Notes: generated by a model not told the origin, from the letters alone. Shown: positions 32,642 through 43,340, counted from the first letter of the stretch. The stretch is 43,442 bases of DNA from Candidatus Omnitrophota bacterium (GCA_016235185.1 JACRLT010000011.1:1-43442); one strand, 5' to 3'. Numbers and translations: made by a program.

Positions 32642-34243
32642 ATGAATAATTTTATTTTTTTGTACGATACTACGCTTCGCGACGGTTCGCAGACAGAGGG
32701 CATATCATATTCTGTTTTTGACAAAGTCCGTATTGCCCGTAAACTCGATGAGTTCGGTATCCATTATATCGAAGGCGGCTATCCTGGTTCGAATCCTAAA
32801 GACAAGGCTTTTTTCGACGAGTTCAAGAAACACCCGTTGAAAACCGCGAAACTCGTTGCTTTTGGTTCAACGCGCAAGGCAGGAGTTTTACCGCAGGACG
32901 ACCCTGGATTAAATGCCCTTGTGGAGTCCGGCGTCAAGGTCGCTACGATATTCGGCAAGTCATGGGACCTGCATGTTAAAGACGTCTTAAAAGTCACCTT
33001 GGATGAGAACCTTTCCATGATCCGTGATTCTATCAAATATCTCATCTCACAAGGTTTGGAAGTTATCTATGACGCCGAACATTTTTTTGATGCATTCAAG
33101 GCAAATCAGGATTATGCGCTCTCTACGCTAAAAGCGGCGCAGGAGAGCGGCGCAAAATTAATATGCCTTTGCGATACCAACGGCGGCACGGTGACCTCGG
33201 AAGTCGCAGGCATTATCAAAAAGGTCAGAGAATCTGTGAGTGTAAAACTGGGTATCCATACGCATAATGATTGCGGCTTGGCTGTTGCGAATTCAATTGT
33301 TGCGGTTGAGGCAGGGTGCGTCCAGGTGCAGGGTACGATCAACGGCTACGGAGAGCGTTGCGGTAATGCGGACCTTGTTGCGATGATCAGTATCCTTAAG
33401 CTTAAATTAAAAAAAGATTGTATTTCAGACGAGCGGCTCCCGGAGATGACCGAGGTATCCAGATTTGTCAGCGAGATCAGCAATATGAAGCAGGTGGACA
33501 ATCAGCCTTTCGTAGGCATGTCTGCATTCGCCCATAAAGCCGGAGTGCATATCAATGCTGTGTTGAAGAACCCCCAGAGTTACGAGCATATTGATCCGGC
33601 GCTGGTAGGTAATACCCGTCGTATGCTCATCTCCGAGTTGGCCGGAAAATCCCCCGTTCTTATGATGGCCAAGGATCTGAACCTTGAATTAAAAAAAGAC
33701 TCACCCGACGCAAAAAAGGTAGTTAAGACCATACAGGATCTGGAGCACGAAGGCTACCAATTCGAGGCGGCGGAGGCGAGTTTTGAATTGCTGGTAAAAA
33801 AAGTTTTGAAACAATATAAAAAATTCTTTGAGTTGGAAGGTTTCAGGGTAATAGTTGAAAAACGAGGCAAGAGCAAACTTTGTTCGGAAGCTACCATTAG
33901 GCTCACCGTAGGAGGCGTACATGAACATACGTCCAGCGAAGGAGACGGGCCTGTAAACGCGCTGGACAGCGCTTTGCGAAAAGCGCTCAAAGGGTTCTAT
34001 CCGGCAGTTTCCAAGATGCGCTTGTCGGACTTCAAGGTCAGGGTACTTGACGCCAAGGAAGGCACGGCAGCCAAGGTCCGTGTTTTGATCCAATCCCAAG
34101 ATGAGCACGATTCCTGGACGACAGTGGGCGTATCCGAGAACATCATTGAGGCTTCGTGGCAGGCCCTTGTCGACAGCATTGAATATAAACTTATGAAAGA
34201 CGCTTCCAGCCCAGGGAGGACGGGCCTTCCTCATACCAAATAA
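32642..34243 (+). CDS. cimA: (R)-citramalate synthase
   Basis: The 533-residue protein starts with LYDTTLRDGSQTEGISYSV, the DRE-TIM metallolyase motif. It has GIHTHNDCGLAVANS (the metal-binding HxH) and NGYGERCGNADL. A C-terminal LeuA-type regulatory domain (~400-520) follows. The 'SQTEG' sequence and total length match citramalate synthase rather than isopropylmalate synthase. It joins pyruvate and acetyl-CoA to citramalate, leading to 2-oxobutyrate and isoleucine without threonine. Its presence next to the threonine genes means both routes to 2-oxobutyrate could operate. Confidence 0.9.
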   Translation: MNNFIFLYDTTLRDGSQTEGISYSVFDKVRIARKLDEFGIHYIEGGYPGSNPKDKAFFDEFKKHPLKTAKLVAFGSTRKAGVLPQDDPGLNALVESGVKVATIFGKSWDLHVKDVLKVTLDENLSMIRDSIKYLISQGLEVIYDAEHFFDAFKANQDYALSTLKAAQESGAKLICLCDTNGGTVTSEVAGIIKKVRESVSVKLGIHTHNDCGLAVANSIVAVEAGCVQVQGTINGYGERCGNADLVAMISILKLKLKKDCISDERLPEMTEVSRFVSEISNMKQVDNQPFVGMSAFAHKAGVHINAVLKNPQSYEHIDPALVGNTRRMLISELAGKSPVLMMAKDLNLELKKDSPDAKKVVKTIQDLEHEGYQFEAAEASFELLVKKVLKQYKKFFELEGFRVIVEKRGKSKLCSEATIRLTVGGVHEHTSSEGDGPVNALDSALRKALKGFYPAVSKMRLSDFKVRVLDAKEGTAAKVRVLIQSQDEHDSWTTVGVSENIIEASWQALVDSIEYKLMKDASSPGRTGLPHTK

Positions 34244-34254
34244 AGGAAGGGCCC
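34222..34254 (+). promoter_or_regulatory. hairpin spanning the cimA stop and valS ribosome site
   Basis: GGGCCTTCCT (34222-34231) pairs with AGGAAGGGCCC (34244-34254) with one bulged base. The right arm contains GGAAGG, the likely valS ribosome site. The fold could lower valS translation; this is inference from pairing only. Confidence 0.35.
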
Positions 34255-34260
34255 CAGAAA

Positions 34261-36993
34261 ATGAGCCAGGAATTACCTTCGCAATATAATCCAAAAGAAG
34301 TCGAAGAGAAGTGGTTTGATCTTTGGGCCAAGACGCCTTTGTTGCATGCGGAGGCTGACCCTAAGAAAAAGCCGTTTACTATTGTTATCCCTCCGCCTAA
34401 TGTTACAGGTATCCTTCATATGGGCCACGCCCTGAATAATACCATCCAGGATATATTGATACGCACTCGCCGCATGCAGGGTAAAGAGGCTTTATGGATG
34501 CCTGGAACAGACCATGCTGGTATTGCCACACAGAATGTAGTTGAGAGGAAGATAGCCAAGGAAGGCTTAAAGCGCCATGATTTAGGCAGGGATGAATTTT
34601 TAAAGCGCGTCTGGCAATGGAAAGAAGAACACGGCTCTACAATTATTCATCAGCTCAAGAGGATGGGTGCTACCTGCGATTGGCAAAGGGAGCGATTTAC
34701 CATGGATGAAGGGTATTCTAAGTCCGTAGTGGAGGTATTTGTCAGGCTTTATGATAAAGGTTTGATCTATAGAGGCGATTACATTATCAATTGGTGCCCT
34801 CGTTGCCAGACAGCGCTATCAGATGAAGAAGCGCCGCACCGTGACTTGGATGGTAAGCTGTATTATATTAAGTATCCGCTTAAAAAGACAGAAGACGGAA
34901 GACAGAAGACGGAAGACGGAAAAACAAAAAAACAGAAAAACATAAAAACAGACTATACCGATTACATTGTTGTCGCGACTACGCGTCCGGAAACAATGCT
35001 GGGTGATACGGCAGTGGCTGTCAATCCTACTGATAAGAGGTATAAGCATCTGATCGGAGAGACTATCATCCTGCCGCTAATGGAACGCGAAATTAAGATC
35101 ATCGCTGATCACCTGGTTGACAAAAAATTTGGCACAGGCGCCGTGAAAGTGACGCCTGCCCATGACCCTAATGACTACCAAATGGGTAAGACCCATAATC
35201 TAGAGTTCATCAACATTATGCATCCCGATGGCGTCTTAAATGAAAATGCCGGAGATTATGCCCAGATGGACCGGTTTGAGGCGCGAGAGGCCATAATAGA
35301 AGACCTGAAGGAAAGAAAACTCCTCTTAAAAATAGACGAGCATAAGCATGCGGTAGGGCATTGTTATAGGTGTCATACTATCGTTGAGCCGTATTTGTCA
35401 AAGCAGTGGTTCGTTAAGATGAAACCTTTGAGCAAGCCGGCAATAAAGGCCGTTAAAAGCGGCGAGATAAAATTCTATCTAAAGCGTTGGACGAAAGTTT
35501 ATTTGAATTGGATGGAAAATATAAAAGATTGGTGTATCTCGCGACAAATTTGGTGGGGGCACCGTTTGCCAGTCTGGTATTGCCAGGATTGTAAAGCTGT
35601 CCTTGTTTCCCGCGTGACTCCTGAGAAATGCGCATGCGGCAGCACAAAATTAGAGCAGGACCTGGATGTATTGGACACTTGGTTTTCATCGTGGCTTTGG
35701 CCGTTTGCTACTTTTGGCTGGCCGTTTTTAGAAAAGCAGTCCATGGACCATGGACCATGGACTATGGACAAACAAAAGCAAGAATTAAGTTATTTCTATC
35801 CAACTTCTGTCCTTGTGACAGCTCCGGAGATCATTTTTTTCTGGGTGGCGCGCATGATAATGGCTGGCCTTGAATTCATGGAAGAAATACCTTTCCATGA
35901 CGTCTATATCCACGGCACAGTGCGCGACGAAGAAGGGAAAAAGATGTCTAAGTCGCTCGGCAACAGCATAGACCCCCTGGATATCATAGCGCAATACGGC
36001 GCGGATGCCTTGCGTTTCAGCCTTATTGCTATAGCTGCCAGCGGCTCTGATATTTTCCTTTCGACAGAGAGGTTCCAGCAGGGGAGGAACTTTGCCAATA
36101 AGATATGGAATGCGTCGCGATTTATCATGATGAATTTAAAAGATGGCGTTACAGGAGAGAATATCGATCAAAAGACATTAAAGGTCCAGGATATTTGGGT
36201 GTTAAGCGCGCTAAACGATGCCATAAAAAAGGTCACTAAGTCCATTGATACATTTAAGTTTAATGAGGCAGTTAACTCCGTTTATGAATTTTTCTGGCAC
36301 AAATTCTGCGACTGGTATGTTGAGATAGCAAAAGACTCGATCGGGGATAAAAATACGCAGGAAGTCCTTTTGCATGTCTTAAAGCGATCGCTTCTTTTGC
36401 TTTCGCCTTTCATGCCTTTTATAACCGACGAGATCTCGTCTAAGCTTCCCGGCAAGACAAATGAAACTATAGCCATAGCGAATTGGCCGGTTCCAAACAA
36501 AGCGTTTGAAAATAAGGCCGCAGTCTGTGCCATGGAGCTTGTATTTGCCTGTGTGTTCGCTTTGAGGAATAGAAGGGCTGAATTAAACCTTCTGCCGCAA
36601 GTGCCTTTGCATGTGCGTCTGTCAACGCCGGAAAAGAAGAAAAAGGCCGCAGAAAGCGTAGTAAGCCTTATAAAGCATCTGGCTAATGTCGCAGAACTCG
36701 ATGTTACGACACTAAAGGAGGCCGTTCCGAATGCCTTAAGTTCGCTTGTTGATAAAGATGTGCATCTTGATCTTTTACTTGAGGGTCTTGTCGATCCCGA
36801 GAAAGAAAAGGCGAGGCTCGATAAGCAGGTTGCGGATCTTGTAAAACAGCTGCGCTCAAAAGAGGTGATGCTTGCTAATAAGGAATTTGTTAAAAAGGCG
36901 CCGCAAGCCGTTGTTGAAAAAGAAAAAGAGAGGACTGTGGAATTGAAGAATACAATAGGCCGTTTAAAAGAGGTCAGGAATGCCTTTAAATAA
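34261..36993 (+). CDS. valS: valyl-tRNA synthetase
   Basis: The 910-residue class I synthetase has PPPNVTGILHMGHAL (HIGH-type motif), the editing domain with TTRPETMLGDTAV, and KKMSKSLGN at ~560. A C-terminal coiled coil (~840-905, EKEKARLDKQVADLVKQLRSKE) is typical of ValS. It charges tRNA-Val. Two short in-frame insertions encoded by microrepeats interrupt it: ~209-232 (KKTEDGRQKTEDGK...) and ~494-503 (MDHGPWTMDK). The end overlaps nadC by 14 bases. Confidence 0.97.
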   Translation: MSQELPSQYNPKEVEEKWFDLWAKTPLLHAEADPKKKPFTIVIPPPNVTGILHMGHALNNTIQDILIRTRRMQGKEALWMPGTDHAGIATQNVVERKIAKEGLKRHDLGRDEFLKRVWQWKEEHGSTIIHQLKRMGATCDWQRERFTMDEGYSKSVVEVFVRLYDKGLIYRGDYIINWCPRCQTALSDEEAPHRDLDGKLYYIKYPLKKTEDGRQKTEDGKTKKQKNIKTDYTDYIVVATTRPETMLGDTAVAVNPTDKRYKHLIGETIILPLMEREIKIIADHLVDKKFGTGAVKVTPAHDPNDYQMGKTHNLEFINIMHPDGVLNENAGDYAQMDRFEAREAIIEDLKERKLLLKIDEHKHAVGHCYRCHTIVEPYLSKQWFVKMKPLSKPAIKAVKSGEIKFYLKRWTKVYLNWMENIKDWCISRQIWWGHRLPVWYCQDCKAVLVSRVTPEKCACGSTKLEQDLDVLDTWFSSWLWPFATFGWPFLEKQSMDHGPWTMDKQKQELSYFYPTSVLVTAPEIIFFWVARMIMAGLEFMEEIPFHDVYIHGTVRDEEGKKMSKSLGNSIDPLDIIAQYGADALRFSLIAIAASGSDIFLSTERFQQGRNFANKIWNASRFIMMNLKDGVTGENIDQKTLKVQDIWVLSALNDAIKKVTKSIDTFKFNEAVNSVYEFFWHKFCDWYVEIAKDSIGDKNTQEVLLHVLKRSLLLLSPFMPFITDEISSKLPGKTNETIAIANWPVPNKAFENKAAVCAMELVFACVFALRNRRAELNLLPQVPLHVRLSTPEKKKKAAESVVSLIKHLANVAELDVTTLKEAVPNALSSLVDKDVHLDLLLEGLVDPEKEKARLDKQVADLVKQLRSKEVMLANKEFVKKAPQAVVEKEKERTVELKNTIGRLKEVRNAFK
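34886..34920 (+). repeat. 14-bp tandem repeat inside valS
   Basis: AGACAGAAGACGGA occurs twice in a row (34886-34899, 34900-34913) plus half a unit. It is translated in frame as KTEDG repeats between two editing-domain strands. An A-rich tract encoding KTKKQKN follows. Confidence 0.9.
35741..35768 (+). repeat. 7-bp tandem repeat inside valS
   Basis: Four heptamers, CCATGGA three times and CTATGGA once, lie end to end and encode part of SMDHGPWTMD in frame. The unit resembles the heptamers in the intergenic repeat at 37844-37871. Confidence 0.9.
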
Positions 36994-37843
36994 AGCTGCT
37001 TTGAAAAGGCTCGCCAGGGAATCACTCCTTGAGGATGCAGCCTTTGGGGATATTACAACGCGTTCATTTATACAGGAAGATGCGCGCGTCGAAGCCTGTA
37101 TCTTGGCTAAAGAGGACGGCATCGTATGCGGAGCGCCTGTAGCATATGAAGTTTTTAAGGTTTTTGATAAAAAGACGAGTGTAAAGATCTTGAAGTATGA
37201 CGGACAGGCTGTTAAAAAAGGCGACCACATCATTAGAATAAAGGGATTGGCGCGTTCTGTCCTTTCCTGCGAGCGCGTCGCGCTGAATTTTTTGACTTAT
37301 CTTTCCGGAATTGCCAGCTCTACGCACGAGGCCGTCATAAAAGTGAAGCCCAGAGCGATCCGGATATTAGATACCCGCAAGACCACCCCGACTTTAAGGC
37401 TTTTGGAGAAGTATGCCGTGTTTACTGGAGGCGGCAAAAATCACAGGCTTGATCTTTCCGGCCAGTACCTGGTTAAAGAAAACCATCTCCAAGTCATCAA
37501 TTTAACCAGTGGGCCTGAAGTCTTGTCCTGGCGCAAGAAGAATGTATTGTTCGAGATCGAAGTGCATGGCATGGCAGAATTAAGAAATGCACTGTCATAC
37601 AGCCCTGATATATTGATGTTGGATAATTTTTCTCCTGCCGATGTAAAAAAGGCCATACTTTTTATTAAAAAGATATTTCCAGACAAAAATAAGAGGCCGA
37701 TGCTGGAGCTTTCCGGAGGAATTAATTCGAAAAATATTTCCCGTTACGCTATCAAAGGCGTTGATTTTATTTCTCTTGGCGCCCTGACCCACTCCGCCCG
37801 CGCCCTCGATTTATCGCTAGATATAACAAAAGTCTTTAGCTGA
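36980..37843 (+). CDS. nadC: nicotinate-nucleotide pyrophosphorylase (quinolinate phosphoribosyltransferase)
   Basis: The 287-residue protein has the N-terminal DAAFGDITTRSF element, CERVALNFLTYLSGIAS, and the substrate-binding RILDTRKTTPTLRLLEKYAVFTGGGKNHR. KENHL and LELSGGIN near the C-terminus complete the full NadC set at normal length. It forms nicotinate mononucleotide from quinolinate and PRPP in NAD synthesis. nadA and nadB are not in the window. The start lies inside the last 14 bases of valS, with AAAGAGG upstream, so the two are coupled. Confidence 0.95.
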   Translation: MPLNKAALKRLARESLLEDAAFGDITTRSFIQEDARVEACILAKEDGIVCGAPVAYEVFKVFDKKTSVKILKYDGQAVKKGDHIIRIKGLARSVLSCERVALNFLTYLSGIASSTHEAVIKVKPRAIRILDTRKTTPTLRLLEKYAVFTGGGKNHRLDLSGQYLVKENHLQVINLTSGPEVLSWRKKNVLFEIEVHGMAELRNALSYSPDILMLDNFSPADVKKAILFIKKIFPDKNKRPMLELSGGINSKNISRYAIKGVDFISLGALTHSARALDLSLDITKVFS

Positions 37844-37871
37844 TAGTCGATAGACTATAGACCATCGACTA
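37844..37871. repeat. palindromic microrepeat between nadC and uvrB
   Basis: TAGTCGAT (37844-37851) and ATCGACTA (37864-37871) flank AGACTATAGACC, which itself holds two ATAGAC-type heptamers. The element ends 3 bases before the uvrB ATG, which has no ribosome site. Confidence 0.7.
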
Positions 37872-37874
37872 ATT

Positions 37875-39860
37875 ATGTCGGATTTTAAACTAAAAAGCGC
37901 ATTCAAACCGTCAGGGGACCAGAAGGACGCGATAGAAAAGCTGGTCCACGGCATAAGTATTGACAAGAAACGACACCTTACCCTTTTAGGCGTCACAGGG
38001 TCGGGCAAGACTTTCACAGCGGCCAATGTCATTGAGCGCATCAATAAGCCTGCGCTTGTTATTTCCCACAATAAAACTTTAGCAGCCCAGCTATATTTTG
38101 AGTTTAAGGAGTTCTTCCCGGAAAACGCAGTCGAGTACTTCGTCAGCTATTACGATTACTACCAGCCCGAAGCTTATATCCCCCAGACAGACACCTATAT
38201 TGAAAAAGATTCGTCTATTAATGAGCGGCTGGACCGCCTGCGCCTTTCTTCGACGACGTCGTTATTGTCCAGGCCTGATACGCTTATTGTGGCATCTGTT
38301 TCCTGCATCTATAACTTAGGCTCACCTCGAGATTACGAAGAGTTCATGGTTTTTTTGCGCGTCGGACAGACAGTCAGCCGCGAAGATGTATTGAAACGCC
38401 TCATTACCATCCAATATGAGCGCAATGACTTTGACTTCAAGCGCGGCAAGATACGCGTTAAAGGCGATGTAGTGGATATTTTTCCCGCATATGCCCAGAA
38501 GGCGGTGCGTATCGAGCTAGCCTTTGACATGATAAAAAAAATATATGAGATGGATCCGGTTACCGGTAAGAAAATCGCCGATCTTGAAAGAATAGGTATC
38601 TATCCTGCCAAACACTATATCGTTTCGCAAGATGCCATAAATGAAGCTTCGAAGTCGATTCTTTGGGAGCTTGAAGACCGTTTGCGGGAATTACGGAAGC
38701 AGAATAAATTACTTGAAGCCCAGCGCCTGGAACAGAGGACGCGCTATGATATGGAGATGTTAAAAGAAATAGGTTACTGCCACGGCATAGAGAACTATTC
38801 CCGGCACCTGTCTTTCCGCCAGCCCGGCTCAAGGCCGTTTTGCCTCTTGGATTATTTTCCAAAGGATTATCTGGTATTTATTGACGAGAGCCACGTGACC
38901 TTGCCCCAGATCCGCGGCATGTATGAGGGCGATCGCGCCAGAAAAGAAGTCTTGGTGGATTTCGGTTTCAGGTTACCGTCGTGCCTCGATAACCGGCCGT
39001 TAAAGTTCGAAGAGTTTGAAAGCCTTGTTAAACAGACTGTTTTCGTTTCAGCAACGCCAAGTATTTATGAGGTAAAGAAGTCCGGGGGCATTACGGCCGA
39101 GCAGGTCATCCGGCCCACAGGCATCCCCGACCCGGAGATAATCGTCAAGCCTTCGCAGGGGCAGATCGAAGACCTGGAGGCGCTTATACGCGAACGCGCA
39201 AAGAAAAATGAGCGCACCCTGGTAACGACATTGACAAAAAAAATGGCGGAGGATCTAAGCCAATATCTAAAGGAGCAGGGATTACAGGTAGAATATCTAC
39301 ATTCAGAGATACAGACGTTAGAAAGGATAGAGATCTTAAGAAAATTGCGAAAAAAAGAATTTGATTGTGTCGTGGGCGTTAACCTCCTGCGCGAAGGGTT
39401 GGACTTGCCCGAGGTAACTTTGGTCGCCATTTTAGATGCCGATAAAGAAGGATTTTTGCGTTCGGGAGTTTCTTTGATCCAGCTTTCAGGCCGCGCAGCG
39501 CGCAATATCAACGGCCAAGTGGTTATGTATGCTGATACCACGACTGATTCCATGCGCACTGCCATTGATGAAAGTAACCGCCGTAGAAAGATACAGCTCG
39601 ATCATAATATAAAACACGGCATCACGTCTATGACTATAAAAAAAGAGATCAGGGAGAGCTTGAAAGAGGAAGAAGAGGCAAAGATTTATCTATCTGATCT
39701 TTCCGGACAGAAATTGGAAGAATACGAATTCGATTCCCTGATCGCCCTGCTGCAGCATGATATGGAGCTTGCTGCGCGCAATTTGAAGTTCGAAGAAGCA
39801 GCTTCTCTGCGCGATGAGATAAAAAGGCTGAAAGATACAAAAGTGCAAACTAAAAAATAA
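37875..39860 (+). CDS. uvrB: excinuclease ABC subunit B
   Basis: The 661-residue helicase-like protein has Walker [15 protein letters not shown] and the beta-hairpin region [34 protein letters not shown]-type [23 protein letters not shown], the late helicase motifs [12 protein letters not shown] and QLSGRAARN, and a C-terminal UVR domain (~620-655, [27 protein letters not shown]) complete it. It is the damage-verifying subunit of nucleotide excision repair. uvrA and uvrC are not in the window. Confidence 0.97.
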   Translation: MSDFKLKSAFKPSGDQKDAIEKLVHGISIDKKRHLTLLGVTGSGKTFTAANVIERINKPALVISHNKTLAAQLYFEFKEFFPENAVEYFVSYYDYYQPEAYIPQTDTYIEKDSSINERLDRLRLSSTTSLLSRPDTLIVASVSCIYNLGSPRDYEEFMVFLRVGQTVSREDVLKRLITIQYERNDFDFKRGKIRVKGDVVDIFPAYAQKAVRIELAFDMIKKIYEMDPVTGKKIADLERIGIYPAKHYIVSQDAINEASKSILWELEDRLRELRKQNKLLEAQRLEQRTRYDMEMLKEIGYCHGIENYSRHLSFRQPGSRPFCLLDYFPKDYLVFIDESHVTLPQIRGMYEGDRARKEVLVDFGFRLPSCLDNRPLKFEEFESLVKQTVFVSATPSIYEVKKSGGITAEQVIRPTGIPDPEIIVKPSQGQIEDLEALIRERAKKNERTLVTTLTKKMAEDLSQYLKEQGLQVEYLHSEIQTLERIEILRKLRKKEFDCVVGVNLLREGLDLPEVTLVAILDADKEGFLRSGVSLIQLSGRAARNINGQVVMYADTTTDSMRTAIDESNRRRKIQLDHNIKHGITSMTIKKEIRESLKEEEEAKIYLSDLSGQKLEEYEFDSLIALLQHDMELAARNLKFEEAASLRDEIKRLKDTKVQTKK

Positions 39861-39862
39861 AA

Positions 39863-39958
39863 ATAACCAAGATACAATTATCAAACAAATCCCAATATCC
39901 AATAATCAATAACCTAACAGATTGCTTGTTTGGTTATTGTTTCTTGGAGTTTGATTAT
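39863..39958. repeat. A/T-rich foldback (MITE-like) element upstream of coaX
   Basis: The intergenic sequence reads as an imperfect inverted repeat: CCAAGATACAATTATCAAAC on the left matches the reverse complement of GGTTATTGTTTCTTGG and its flank on the right. Words such as AATAACC, CAAACAA and CCAAT recur. It has no coding capacity. It resembles short non-autonomous elements of candidate-phylum and planctomycete genomes. Confidence 0.55.
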
Positions 39959-39991
39959 TTAAAGGATTCATTGTGTAACTTCTGGCATTGG

Positions 39992-40019
39992 TTGACATAA
40001 CGGATTTAACGTTTATAAT
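39992..40019 (+). promoter_or_regulatory. consensus sigma70 promoter of coaX
   Basis: TTGACA (39992-39997), 16-bp spacer and TATAAT (40014-40019) are both perfect. Only 7 bases separate the -10 box from the ATG at 40027, so the transcript should be leaderless or nearly so. Confidence 0.8.
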
Positions 40020-40026
40020 TATAACC

Positions 40027-40800
40027 ATGTTTATATCAGTAGATGTCGGGAATACAAATGTCACTGTAGGCGTATTAAAGGATTGCAATGTCCTGCGCTC
40101 TTTTAAGTTCGACACAGGCCTTTTAAGATCAAATAAGAAGTGCGCTGATCTTATCCGGGAAAAGCTGTCAATATTTTTTCCGTTAAAGGATGCCATTGAA
40201 GGTGTATATGTTTGCAGTGTCGTTCCCGCGCTAAACAAGAATATCCGCACTATCCTCAAAAGCATTTTCAAAACAAATATCATTGTTGTCGGAGAAGATG
40301 TCATTGTGCCTGTCATGAACAGGTACCGTATCCCATCGCAGGTAGGGCAGGACAGGCTGGTCAACGCCTATGCGTCGTTAAAGCTTTACGGCGCAGGCCT
40401 GATTATCGTCGATTTCGGTACAGCCATTACTTTTGATATCGTATCTAAAAAATCTGAATATATCGGTGGATTGATAACACCGGGCTTGAAGCTCATGCAG
40501 GAAGCCCTGCATAAAAAAACAGCGCTCCTGCCGTATGTGGAATTATCTCGGCCAATGGAGATCATAGGACGCGATACGGTTTCCAGCATACGCTCGGGGA
40601 TAGTTTACGGCGTGGCAAGCCTTTGCGACGGTATCATAGATAAGCTCATGAGCAAAGAATGCAAAGGATATAAGGTCGTTTCTACCGGCGGAGACGCCGA
40701 ACTGATAAAGCCATATTCCTTGCGCATAACAAATATCGAAAACTTTCTGATCTTAAAAGGCCTCTGTTTGATCCACGATAGCCAATCAAAAGGAAAATAA
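40027..40800 (+). CDS. coaX: type III pantothenate kinase
   Basis: I use ATG 40027 (MFISVDVGNTNVTVGV), the family's normal start; an open extension to 39988 would run through the promoter. The 257-residue protein has the N-terminal phosphate-binding DVGNTNVTVG, PSQVGQDRLVNAYA, and DFGTAITFDIV for the actin-like fold. GGLITPGLKLMQEAL follows, and STGGDAELI lies near the end. It phosphorylates pantothenate, the first CoA step. With the CoaB protein upstream, two CoA steps are encoded in this window in separate transcripts. Confidence 0.95.
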   Translation: MFISVDVGNTNVTVGVLKDCNVLRSFKFDTGLLRSNKKCADLIREKLSIFFPLKDAIEGVYVCSVVPALNKNIRTILKSIFKTNIIVVGEDVIVPVMNRYRIPSQVGQDRLVNAYASLKLYGAGLIIVDFGTAITFDIVSKKSEYIGGLITPGLKLMQEALHKKTALLPYVELSRPMEIIGRDTVSSIRSGIVYGVASLCDGIIDKLMSKECKGYKVVSTGGDAELIKPYSLRITNIENFLILKGLCLIHDSQSKGK

Positions 40801-40808
40801 AAAAATAC

Positions 40809-40837
40809 TTGACAGTCTTTTTTATTTTGTTTAAAAT
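40809..40837 (+). promoter_or_regulatory. sigma70-type promoter of groES
   Basis: TTGACA (40809-40814), 17-bp spacer, TAAAAT (40832-40837). The last base of the -10 box is the first base of the CIRCE operator. Confidence 0.85.
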
Positions 40838-40863
40838 TAGCACTCGTCGTTTTGGAGTGCTAA
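40837..40863. promoter_or_regulatory. CIRCE operator (HrcA binding site)
   Basis: TTAGCACTC-N9-GAGTGCTAA matches the CIRCE consensus exactly. It lies at the expected transcription start, so HrcA would block groES-groEL transcription until heat or misfolded protein relieves it. hrcA is not in the window. Confidence 0.95.
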
Positions 40864-40957
40864 ATATAAACCAAACACCATAATATGTGCCGCAGGCACA
40901 TTAATTAAGCGAAGTCCTTGTAAGCGATAGCTAACAAGGGCAACAAGGAGGAGGAAC

Positions 40958-41248
40958 ATGAATTTTCAACCATTAGGGGACAGGGTGATCATAAAGCCTT
41001 TGGAGCCGGAAACCAAAACTAAAGGCGGCATCGTCCTGCCGGATACTGTTAAGGAAAAGCCGCAAGAAGGTAAGGTTGTGGCTGTAGGAAAGGGTAAGGT
41101 TTTGGAAAACGGTACGATCCAGAAGCTTGATGTGAAAGAAGGCGATACTGTCCTTTACGGCAAGTATTCGGGGACCGAAGTAACATCCGATGGTATTGAG
41201 TATTTGATCGTTCGCGAAGAAGATATTTTGGCGATTGTTAAAAAATAA
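40958..41248 (+). CDS. groES: co-chaperonin GroES
   Basis: The 96-residue protein begins [29 protein letters not shown], the GroES signature including the mobile loop. It ends [15 protein letters not shown]. The ribosome site AAGGAGGAGG is strong. It caps the GroEL ring. It is controlled by the CIRCE site upstream. Confidence 0.97.
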   Translation: MNFQPLGDRVIIKPLEPETKTKGGIVLPDTVKEKPQEGKVVAVGKGKVLENGTIQKLDVKEGDTVLYGKYSGTEVTSDGIEYLIVREEDILAIVKK

Positions 41249-41249
41249 T

Positions 41250-41398
41250 AAAATCCTAAGCACGAATATCGAAATCCGAAATAATGTTCAAATGTTGGAA
41301 ATTCAAATAATCAAAACAAATAAGTTTAGAACATTTAAATATTTGAAAATTAGGATTTGTTTCGGATTTAGAGTTTAGTATTTCGGATTTAAATTGGA
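41250..41398. repeat. A/T-rich foldback (MITE-like) element between groES and groEL
   Basis: The 173-base gap between groES and groEL is filled by an imperfect long inverted repeat. AAATCCTAA and CGAAATCCGAAA on the left mirror TTAGGATTT, TTTCGGATTT and ATTTCGGATTT on the right, with TTCAAAT..ATTTGAA inside. It is non-coding. The layout matches a non-autonomous insertion, and it leaves groEL's own ribosome site intact. Confidence 0.6.
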
Positions 41399-41406
41399 TC
41401 ATTTAA

Positions 41407-43059
<1,653 letters not shown>

Positions 43060-43083
43060 TTCTAGGGTAAAATCGAATATGGC

Positions 43084-43119
43084 ACCTGGGCCTTCCGTTT
43101 GGAGGGCCCAGGTTTTTTT
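43084..43119 (+). terminator. rho-independent terminator of groES-groEL
   Basis: ACCTGGGCC (43084-43092) and GGCCCAGGT (43105-43113) form a 9-bp G/C-rich stem, followed by a run of T (43113-43119). It lies 25 bases after the groEL stop. Confidence 0.9.
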
Positions 43120-43139
43120 ATCCGCTGAAAGGCGGATAA

Positions 43140-43162
43140 CCCGCCAGCGTATTAGTGGCGGG
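43140..43162. repeat. REP-like hairpin
   Basis: CCCGCCA (43140-43146), 9-base loop, TGGCGGG (43156-43162). It has the same stem and loop length as the hairpin at 23577-23599, while the loops differ. Confidence 0.6.
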
Positions 43163-43320
43163 GAAATAATTAATTGTAGAAGTCGGATTTTTATGCTATT
43201 TTATGGAAACCCCACGGGCATGCCCGTGCCTGCACGTCAAAGTGCGGCATTTCGGCACGCAGGCGTGGTTATCCCGCTTAACTTTAGCAACGGGAAAGCA
43301 CATTTAGTCAGCCGTTAAAC
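43163..43320. other. non-coding stretch with palindromes
   Basis: I see no real gene here. It contains the 16-bp perfect palindrome CACGGGCATGCCCGTG (43213-43228) and, beyond it, GCCTGC..GCAGGC arms around further short stems. This looks like a repetitive extragenic element next to an insertion sequence. A reading frame across it is a by-product of the repeats. Confidence 0.5.
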
Positions 43321-43340
43321 CACCAGACTCCTGTCTGGTG
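43321..43340 (+). mobile_element. subterminal hairpin, probable left end of an IS200/IS605 element
   Basis: CACCAGAC-TCCT-GTCTGGTG is a perfect 8-bp stem with a 4-base loop, 56 bases before the tnpA start. IS200/IS605 transposases recognise such subterminal hairpins at their ends. The right end lies outside the window. Confidence 0.55.

Noticed and set aside
34201-34260. T-box leader for valS
   Set aside because: The gap from cimA to valS is 17 bases, far too short for a T-box, and no conserved T-box sequence is present.
43079-43318. 79-residue frame after groEL
   Set aside because: It runs through the terminator and palindromic repeats and has no ribosome site or recognisable protein pattern.
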